64,000 bases of DNA from Defluviicoccus sp. bin129 (GTDB lineage Bacteria; Pseudomonadota; Alphaproteobacteria; MPNO01), in NCBI GenBank assembly GCA_002239065.1, contig MPNO01000011.1:1-64000 (forward strand), given 5' to 3'. Positions within the stretch are counted from its first letter, which is position 1; every line of letters begins with the position of its first letter. Positions 58,305 to 64,000 of this stretch are shown here, in pieces. Both the position numbers and the translations under genes were made by a program. A model generated the notes under the pieces. That model had not been told where the DNA came from. It saw only the letters and a list, made by a program, of their open reading frames with translations, and did not search any database.

Positions 58305-59435
58305 GTGCCCCGAGCCCATCGCCGCCCCGTCCTCCGCCGCGCGCCGGCCGCGGCCGCCCTCGCCCTCGCGATGGCCTCCGGCGAGGCGGGCGCCCAAGCC
58401 GTCGGCTTCCGCGACGTCGCCTTCGCGGTCGACGGCGAGACCCTGGTCGCCGCGCTGTGGTATCCGACCGGCGCGGCGCCGGGGCGGACGGCGCTCGGCC
58501 CGATCTCGATGGCCGCCACGCGGGACGCGCCCCTCGGCGCCGGGCGCTACGGGCTGGTCCTGATCTCGCACGGTACCGGGGGCGGCCGGCTGAACCATCG
58601 CGGCACCGCGATCCGGCTCGCCCGCGCCGGCTATGTGGCGGTGGCGCCGGAACATGCGGGCGACAGCTGGCGCGACGGCAGGTATGGCGGCAGGTCGGCG
58701 AACTGGCACCGCCGCCCGCGCCAGCTCGGCGCGGCGCTCGACCGGGTTCTGGGCGATGCCGGGTTCGGCCCGCGCATAGACCGTCGGCGCATCGGGGCGC
58801 TCGGGCACTCCGCCGGGGGCTACAGCGTGCTCGCGCTGGCCGGCGCCCGGGCGGATCTGGCGGTGCTGGCCCGCCACTGCACCCGCCGGCGCGACCGCGA
58901 TCCCGCGTTCTGCGCCTATGGCCGGCAGGACGGGCCGGCGGGCGGCGCGCTGCCCGACCTGTCCGACCGGCGGGTCGGCGCGGTCGCGGCGGTCGCCCCG
59001 GTGGGCGCGCTGTTCGGCGCCGGCGCGTTCGCCGGCGTGACGGTCCCGGTCGAGATCCACCGGCTCGGCCGGGACCGGGTGCTGCGGCGGCCCTTCCACG
59101 GCGACAACATCGCCCGGCTGATGGGGAACCGGGCCCGGCTGGCGGTGCATCCCGGGGCCCATCACTTCGCCTTCATCGCGCCCTTTCCCGCCGCCCTCGT
59201 CGCCGGGGTCGGGGCGCCGGCCCGCGACCCGCCGGGATTCGACCGGCGCGCCTTCCTGTCGCGGATCGACCGGCAGATCGTCGATTTCTTCGACCGCGCC
59301 CTGCCGGGCCGACGCTCGCGATCTGTTGATCGCCCGGCCCGGTTCCCATTCCCCGGCCGTTATCCGAGGATGGCCGCCCATTCGCGGAGGACGCCGTGCG
59401 GATCGCCGCCATGGCCAAACGCGCCGGTCTCCTGA
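58305..59435 (+). CDS. Exported alpha/beta hydrolase (esterase-like)
   Basis: A 376-residue protein: signal peptide (PAAAALALAMASGEAGA), LVLISHGTGGGRLNHRG (oxyanion loop), nucleophile Ser in GALGHSAGGYSVLALAG (about residue 167) and HHFAF (catalytic His). Similar to dienelactone-hydrolase-like or platelet-activating-factor-acetylhydrolase-like exported esterases. Substrate unknown. GTG start at 58305. The last 40 bp overlap the next gene; the final residues (Arg/Pro-rich) may be an extended tail past the true end. Confidence 0.8.
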   Translation: MPRAHRRPVLRRAPAAAALALAMASGEAGAQAVGFRDVAFAVDGETLVAALWYPTGAAPGRTALGPISMAATRDAPLGAGRYGLVLISHGTGGGRLNHRGTAIRLARAGYVAVAPEHAGDSWRDGRYGGRSANWHRRPRQLGAALDRVLGDAGFGPRIDRRRIGALGHSAGGYSVLALAGARADLAVLARHCTRRRDRDPAFCAYGRQDGPAGGALPDLSDRRVGAVAAVAPVGALFGAGAFAGVTVPVEIHRLGRDRVLRRPFHGDNIARLMGNRARLAVHPGAHHFAFIAPFPAALVAGVGAPARDPPGFDRRAFLSRIDRQIVDFFDRALPGRRSRSVDRPARFPFPGRYPRMAAHSRRTPCGSPPWPNAPVS

Positions 59436-61505
59436 TAGCGACCCTCGTCTCGGCCGCCGTCGCCACCGGCTTCGCCTTCCTCCTCTCGATCGACGCCGAC
59501 GGCTACCGCGACGAGATCGCCGGCGCGTTCAGGGTGGCGACCGGCCGCGCGCTCGTCATCGCCGGCGACGTCGACCTGTCGGTCTCGCTGAGCCCGGCGG
59601 TGGTGGCCGAGAAGATCGCCGTCGCCAACGCGGGCTGGGGGTCGCGCCCGGCGATGGCGACGGTCGAGCGCGCCGAGATCCAGGTCGAGCTGATCCCGCT
59701 GATCGTCGGCGACATCCGCATCGCGAGGCTGGTCCTCGTCGAACCCGACATCCTGCTCGAGACCGGGCGGGACGGGACCCCCAACTGGCGCTTCTCGAAG
59801 TCGCGCGGCAGGCCGGCGGGCAAGGGCGCGGCATCGCCCATCCCGGTGGTCCAGCGCGTGGAAATCGTCCGCGGCCGCCTGACCTACCGGAACGGAAAGA
59901 GCGGGGAGACGATACGCGTCCGGCTCGACGACGTGGCGATCGGGGCGCGGTCCCGGGACGGGGCGCTGACGCTGCGCGCGGACGGCGCGTGGAACCGGTC
60001 CCCGTTCGCGCTCTCGGGAGCGGTCGACACTTTCGCCGATTTCGCGTCGGGGCGGCCGGTCGGGGTCGACGCCGTGGCCCGGGCGTTCGGGCTCGAGGCG
60101 AGGCTCGCCGGAACCGTCGCCGAGCCGCGCAGGCCCGCCGGTCTGGACCTGCTTGTCGCGGTCGAGGGCGCCGGCCTCTCGACCCTCGCGGCGGCGCTGG
60201 GGCGGCGCTTGCCGACGCCCGGCCCGATCGCCCTCGCCGCCCGGGTCCGGGGCGGCGCCGGCAGGATCGACCTCGATCGGATCCGCCTGACCCTCGGCTC
60301 CAGCCGCCTCTCGGGAAGGATCGCCCTCGCGCCGCCGCCGGCGCGCCCCCCCCGCGCGCGCCCGCCGCCCCCCGTGCCCCGGCCGCCTCGGGGGAAGGAT
60401 CGCCCTCGCGGGGCGGGGCGCGCGTCCGCGCCTGACCGGCAAGCTGGTGTCCGAGAGGCTCGACCTGACCGGGCTGCTGGCATCGCCGGGGGGAGCCCGC
60501 GAACCCGCCGCGCCGCGCGCCGCCGGCCCCCGCCGCGTATTCCCCGACGACCCGCTGCCGCTCGCCTGGCTCGATGCGGCCGATCTCGACCTCGCTTTCG
60601 TCGTCGCCCGGCTGATCGTGCGCCCGCTGCCGTTCGATGCGGTCTCGACCCGCATCAGGCTCGACCGCGGGGCGCTCAGGCTGGACCCGCTTTCGGCATC
60701 GGTGGCGGCGAGCCGGGTCGACGGCGCGCTGCGCCTGGATGCGCGCCGGTCCCCGCCCGCGCTCGCCCTCGCGCTTCGCGCGCCCGACCTCGATCTCGGC
60801 CGCCTGTTGCAGGAGAGCGGGGCGGCCGGCCTGTTCGAAGGAAAGGCGCGGCTCAGGGCCGAGCTCCGCGGGTCCGGCCGATCGATCGCCGCGCTGATGG
60901 CCGGGCTCGACGGCGAGATCCTGCTGCGCGCCGACCGCGGCCGGCTGAACACGCAGGCCTTCCACGCGGCGGTCGGCGGCGCCGTGCCCGGGACGCTGTT
61001 CCCCCGCGAGAGGGGGTGGACGGCGGTCAACTGTGCGGCGAGCTCGATCGCCGTGGCGAAGGGCCGGGCGTCCAGCCGCGCGACGGTGATCGACACCGAA
61101 CACGCGATCGTCGCGGTCCGCGGCGGCGTCGATCTCGCCCGCGAGACCCTGCGCCTGACGGTCGCGCCCAGGCCCAGGACCGCGACGCCGAACCCCGCAG
61201 TCCCGGTCTATGTGCGGGGGACGCTGGCCGATCCGGAGCTCCGGCCCGAGGCCGGCGCGGCGCTCGAGAAGCTCGGCGGCCTCGCGGCGTTCGCCCTGTT
61301 CCCGCCGGCCGCGCTCGCCGGCCTCGGCGAGCTCGGCGGCGGCGGCATGGACTGCGTCGAGACCGCCGCCACAAGGCGACTGCCGGGCGCCGGGTCCGCA
61401 TCGCCCGGGAAGGCGGTCAGGGCGCCGAAGGAGGGCGCCGAAGGCGTCGTGCGGGGAATGCGCGGCGGGGGGAGGAACCGGCCCGCCCCCGGCACGCGAA
61501 AATAG
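59396..61505 (+). pseudogene. AsmA-family protein, frame-disrupted
   Basis: Start GTG 59396 with GGAGG upstream. N-terminal membrane anchor (AGLLIATLVSAAVATGFAFLL), then the AsmA beginning: RVATGRALVIAGDVDLSVSL, AVVAEKIAVANAGWGSRP, EIQVELIPLIVGDIRI. In a second frame the AsmA end follows: LTGLLASPGGAREP, DLDLGRLLQESGA, and C-terminal domain LRADRGRLNTQAF, ARETLRLTVAPRP. These proteins are thought to carry lipids to the outer membrane. The frame breaks at about 60303-60410 through the fifth degenerate duplication (79-bp offset). Removal gives about 675 residues. Stop at 61503-61505. Confidence 0.78.
60303..60410. repeat. Short duplication with C-rich junction (5 of 5), inside the AsmA gene
   Basis: GCCGCCTC...GGGAAGGAT and CGCCCTCGCG occur at 60303-60331 and again at 60382-60410 (offset 79 bp). 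Between them is C-rich filler. The frame is broken. Confidence 0.75.
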
Positions 61506-61521
61506 TACCGTTTCGGGACAA

Positions 61522-61537
61522 TGTTTCACGTGAAACA
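61522..61537. promoter_or_regulatory. parS: ParB-binding centromere site
   Basis: TGTTTCACGTGAAACA is a perfect 16-bp palindrome and matches the parS consensus that ParB/Spo0J binds near bacterial origins; in alphaproteobacteria this exact form is the common one. It falls between the AsmA and the secreted-protein gene, about 33.5 kb from the predicted origin, within the usual range. ParB spreads from parS and loads condensin to segregate the origins. Confidence 0.88.
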
Positions 61538-61592
61538 ATGGTCCCGTGCTTCCTCTTGGGCTCGAACCGTCACCAGATGCCACGATGATGTG

Positions 61593-62762
61593 ATGCGTCA
61601 CGTATCCACGATCGGCCGTCTCGCGGGGCTTCTGCTGGTCTGCGCGTGGGCCGGCTCTGCCGCCGCGGGGAGCACCTTTTCGCAGTACCCCGGATTCGCC
61701 GAGTATTTCGCGGCCAACCCTCCGGCCGAAGCCGCCGGTCAGGCCGATCGGGTGCTGGCCCGCCGCCACGCGCCGCGCTTCCACCTGCCCGCGGGCCACG
61801 AAGGACCCATCGACTTCTACCGCGACTACATCGCGCACGGTTACCTGATAGCCGGCGACGGCGTCCGCATCGACGGCCCCACCGCGAGTGACCTGAACCG
61901 CTACCGTGACGACGTCCGAGCCGAGTTCACGCACGTGCCGGGCGCGGCCGAGCCCCGGCCAGTCGTCTACGGCATGGTGGAGCGCACCGGTCTGTGGGCG
62001 CCGCCCGAGCCGGATCGGGAGGCCGAGGAGTTCACCGTCGTCTCCTACCACCTGGCGTTCCGGGTGAGCGGCCTGCCGGCGGGGTTGTCGGTGGCCGCGG
62101 CCATCCCGCTTCGGCTGGTGGCGGACCTCGACGACTGGCACCAGCTCGACCACTACACCGCCGCGTTCGTGGTCCTAGCTGGGGATGGGCGTCCCGTCGC
62201 CCTGACCCTGCAGCAGCACAACTACCTGCGCACCCACCTGGTCGGAGAGTCCGTCAAGCTCGGCCCCGACGGACGCTTCGACATCGACGTGGCCATCCGC
62301 TCGAACGAGCTCTACCCCCACAATCCGGGGCGGGCGGTACGGCGCGCGGTACGGTTTCTGGACCATGACGCCAGGGCCTTCATGATGGGCTTCGGCGAGC
62401 GCCCGTTGATGTCGGCCGACGACATCACCCACCCGGACCGCACCGTCGACTACGCGCTCGCCTTCCTCCCGGGCTCGGATGCCTTCTACTCGTTCCACGG
62501 CCATCTCGGCGAACGCCGCGGCCTGCCCGGCCGCGACGGCCCGCCCGGGGCCCGCTACAACACCCTGCCCGAGCTCAAGCCGCTGCCCGCGCAGATCCTC
62601 GACGGCTACTGGCGCGAGGGGAACGAGGGCGACTGGGCGCGGTATCTGAGCAGCCGGGAGAACGGCTCCGACCGCGCCGGTTTCGCCCGAGCGCAGGCAG
62701 CCGTGTTCCATCGCAACCTCGACTGCCTGCGGCGGGAGCGCAAGGGCTGCGCGCTACAATAG
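61593..62762 (+). CDS. Exported protein of unrecognised family
   Basis: A 389-residue protein with a signal peptide (IGRLAGLLLVCAWAGSAAAG). It continues APRFHLPAGHEGPIDFYRDYIAHGYLI, then LDDWHQLDHYTAAFVVL and LTLQQHNYLRTHLVGE, then LAFLPGSDAFYSFHGHLGERRGL. Trp/His-rich blocks and the DWHQLDH / HNYLRTH spacing faintly resemble the Vps62-like family; this is a weak suggestion only. Start 61593 (signal peptide) is preferred over an ATG at 61521 that lies on the parS site. AT-content and sense are normal; function unknown. Confidence 0.7.
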   Translation: MRHVSTIGRLAGLLLVCAWAGSAAAGSTFSQYPGFAEYFAANPPAEAAGQADRVLARRHAPRFHLPAGHEGPIDFYRDYIAHGYLIAGDGVRIDGPTASDLNRYRDDVRAEFTHVPGAAEPRPVVYGMVERTGLWAPPEPDREAEEFTVVSYHLAFRVSGLPAGLSVAAAIPLRLVADLDDWHQLDHYTAAFVVLAGDGRPVALTLQQHNYLRTHLVGESVKLGPDGRFDIDVAIRSNELYPHNPGRAVRRAVRFLDHDARAFMMGFGERPLMSADDITHPDRTVDYALAFLPGSDAFYSFHGHLGERRGLPGRDGPPGARYNTLPELKPLPAQILDGYWREGNEGDWARYLSSRENGSDRAGFARAQAAVFHRNLDCLRRERKGCALQ

Positions 62763-62781
62763 CGGCCCGAACGGCCGGCCC

Positions 62782-62799
62782 GGCGCGGCTAACCGCGCC
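62782..62799 (+). terminator. Short GC hairpin after the exported protein gene
   Basis: GGCGCGG (62782-62788) and CCGCGCC (62793-62799) form a 7-bp stem with a CTAA loop, followed by TTCG. It lies 20 bp after the stop and may end the transcript, though the T-run is short. Confidence 0.4.
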
Positions 62800-62930
62800 T
62801 TCGAGATGCTGCGTTGATGGTCCGGGTAGAGGAGCGGGGGTCGCGCACCTCGTGCCGGTCGGTGTCGGCTACCGTCCCGTTAGAGAATGTTTGTTGACAG
62901 GCCGGCCGGGCATGCGAGGTTGGCGTCGCG

Positions 62931-64000
62931 ATGGAGAACGGGCTCACGAGATCGCGTGGCGGCGCGACCGCCCCCGACGACCCGGCGCATCTGCTGCACC
63001 TGATCGCGACCCTGTCGCGCGAGCTCCGTTCCGCGCGCGACACCCCGAACGTTTCCCTCGACAGCAGGCTGGGCGAGGATCTCGGTTTCGACAGCCTGGG
63101 GCGGGCCGAGCTGCTGCGGCGCATCGAGCGGACGTTCTCGGTCAGCCTCCCCGGATCGACGCTGGCGGAAGCCGAAACCCCGGCCGATCTCTGGCGCGCG
63201 CTGGAAGCGGCCGGCGCGCCGCGCGGGCCCGCCGCCCCGCAACCCCGGGAAGATGCGGCGCCGGGTCCGGTCGTGTCGATACCCAGCGCCGCGGCGACCC
63301 TGACCGAAATGCTCGACTGGCACGCCGAAGCGCACCCCGACCGCGTCCACGCCTGGCTCAGGGAACGGGAGGACCATATCGAGACCGTCACATACGCGGA
63401 GCTCCGCGAGGCGGCTCTGGCGGTCTCCGGCGGCATCCTCGACGGCGGAGCGATGCCGGGCGCCCGCGTGGCGTTGATGCTGCCCACCTGCGCCGGGTTC
63501 CTGCACGCCTTCTTCGGGATCCTCTATGCCGGATGCGTGCCGGTGCCGATCTACCCCCCGGCGCGGCCTTCGCAGCTCGCCGATCATCTGCGCCGTCAAG
63601 CCGCGATACTCGCCAACGCGGGAGCCGAGTTGCTGGTCACCGTGCCGGAGGCGCGGGTTCTCGCGACCTTTCTGCGCTCGCAGGTCGCGAGCCTTCGCGC
63701 GGTCGAGACCGTCGAGGGACTCCGCGCACGCGGCAGGCCGGAGGCCGCCCCGGCGCGCGGCGCCGGAGACGTCGCCTTTCTGCAGTACACCTCGGGCAGC
63801 ACCGGCGACCCGAAGGGCGTGGTGCTGAGCCACGCCAACCTGCTCGCCAACATCCGGGCCATGGGCCGGGCCATGGAAGCCGAGCCCGGCCGCGACGTAT
63901 TCGTGAGCTGGCTTCCGCTCTACCACGACATGGGCCTGATCGGCGCGTGGCTCGGCAGCCTCCATTTCGCGGTGCCGGTTTCGATTTCCTCCCCGCTGGT
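62931..64000 (+). CDS. ACP-adenylation domain protein, FAAL-like (partial, cut by window end)
   Basis: The first 356 residues of an open protein. An N-terminal acyl carrier domain (LGEDLGFDSLGRAELLRRIE, phosphopantetheine Ser in GFDS, about residue 59) leads to an adenylation domain: LTEMLDWHAEAHPDRVHAWL, FLQYTSGSTGDPKGVVLSHA (A3) and SWLPLYHDMGLIG (A4/A5, FAAL-like). Such enzymes activate fatty acids as acyl-AMP for polyketide, lipopeptide or membrane-lipid synthesis. Having the carrier before the ligase domain is unusual. The rest lies outside the window. Start ATG 62931 is not preceded by a clear ribosome site. Confidence 0.8.
   Translation, partial: MENGLTRSRGGATAPDDPAHLLHLIATLSRELRSARDTPNVSLDSRLGEDLGFDSLGRAELLRRIERTFSVSLPGSTLAEAETPADLWRALEAAGAPRGPAAPQPREDAAPGPVVSIPSAAATLTEMLDWHAEAHPDRVHAWLREREDHIETVTYAELREAALAVSGGILDGGAMPGARVALMLPTCAGFLHAFFGILYAGCVPVPIYPPARPSQLADHLRRQAAILANAGAELLVTVPEARVLATFLRSQVASLRAVETVEGLRARGRPEAAPARGAGDVAFLQYTSGSTGDPKGVVLSHANLLANIRAMGRAMEAEPGRDVFVSWLPLYHDMGLIGAWLGSLHFAVPVSISSPL

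Noticed and set aside
61521-61592. Extended start for the exported protein
   Set aside because: It would translate the parS site and bury the signal peptide 25 residues in; the ATG at 61593 gives a clean signal peptide.

Overview
The window is high-GC (about 70% by eye) DNA from an alphaproteobacterial chromosome, most like the Rhodospirillales/Rhodobacterales side of the class. The support is gene order rather than any single gene: hemE-hemH-hemJ-rho running one way and ppsR-maf-aroE-coaE-dnaQ running the other, then secB, fxsA, a Tim44-domain gene and mltA; also hslVU beside a his operon, and the order SUV3-type helicase, S4 protein, TerB-like gene, fdxA, carD. The spacer between ppsR and hemE carries several DnaA-box-like sequences and a cluster of GANTC sites and is very probably the chromosomal origin. 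A perfect 16-bp parS (ParB-binding) site lies about 33.5 kb away at 61522-61537.

Layout. 1-5.0 kb is a decayed accessory region: two small hypotheticals, a frameshifted gene, an IS66 remnant, a Phd/VapC-type toxin-antitoxin pair under a palindromic promoter-operator, and a large serine recombinase broken by a frameshift. It ends at a perfect bidirectional terminator. 5.0-10.5 kb is a minus-strand catabolic operon (solute-binding protein, gentisate dioxygenase-like cupin, xanthine-dehydrogenase-type molybdoenzyme, Rieske oxygenase). 10.5-15.0 kb is hisB-DUF2628-hisH-GNAT-hisA-hisF-hisE-hinT, tightly overlapped. hslVU diverges from it. 17.1-22.5 kb is a minus-strand run tim44-mltA-lutABC-smr. 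22.6-27.7 kb is the left arm of the origin region and 28.1-32.1 kb the right arm (heme synthesis and rho).

32.1-41.6 kb is mainly catabolic: quinone oxidoreductase, dienelactone hydrolase, a second orphan molybdoenzyme large subunit, an SDR, a 3-hydroxyisobutyrate-dehydrogenase-like gene, and hydantoinase/oxoprolinase subunits A and B. 41.7-44.4 kb is a low-GC insert with an ABC-type ATPase followed by a DUF4435/TOPRIM protein. This is the architecture of the PARIS anti-phage system and the clearest accessory defence candidate here. 44.5-53.2 kb holds a peptidase, a degenerate thermonuclease-like protein coupled to an M48-LysM protease, and the carD-fdxA-S4-helicase block. 53.3-57.9 kb has htpG and acnA convergent on a 19-bp palindrome. 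58.3-64 kb has an esterase, an AsmA-like gene, parS, an unrecognised secreted protein, and the start of an ACP-adenylation (FAAL-like) protein cut by the window end.

A technical warning: at five places (near 3.7, 17.4, 48.4, 52.6 and 60.3 kb) a gene contains a short duplication whose two copies both decay into runs of G or C towards a central junction. Four of the five break the reading frame. They look like badly joined sequence ends rather than biology, so the recombinase, the YpsA-like gene, the helicase and the AsmA gene may all be intact in the organism. All functions are assigned from motifs and gene order; no searches were run.
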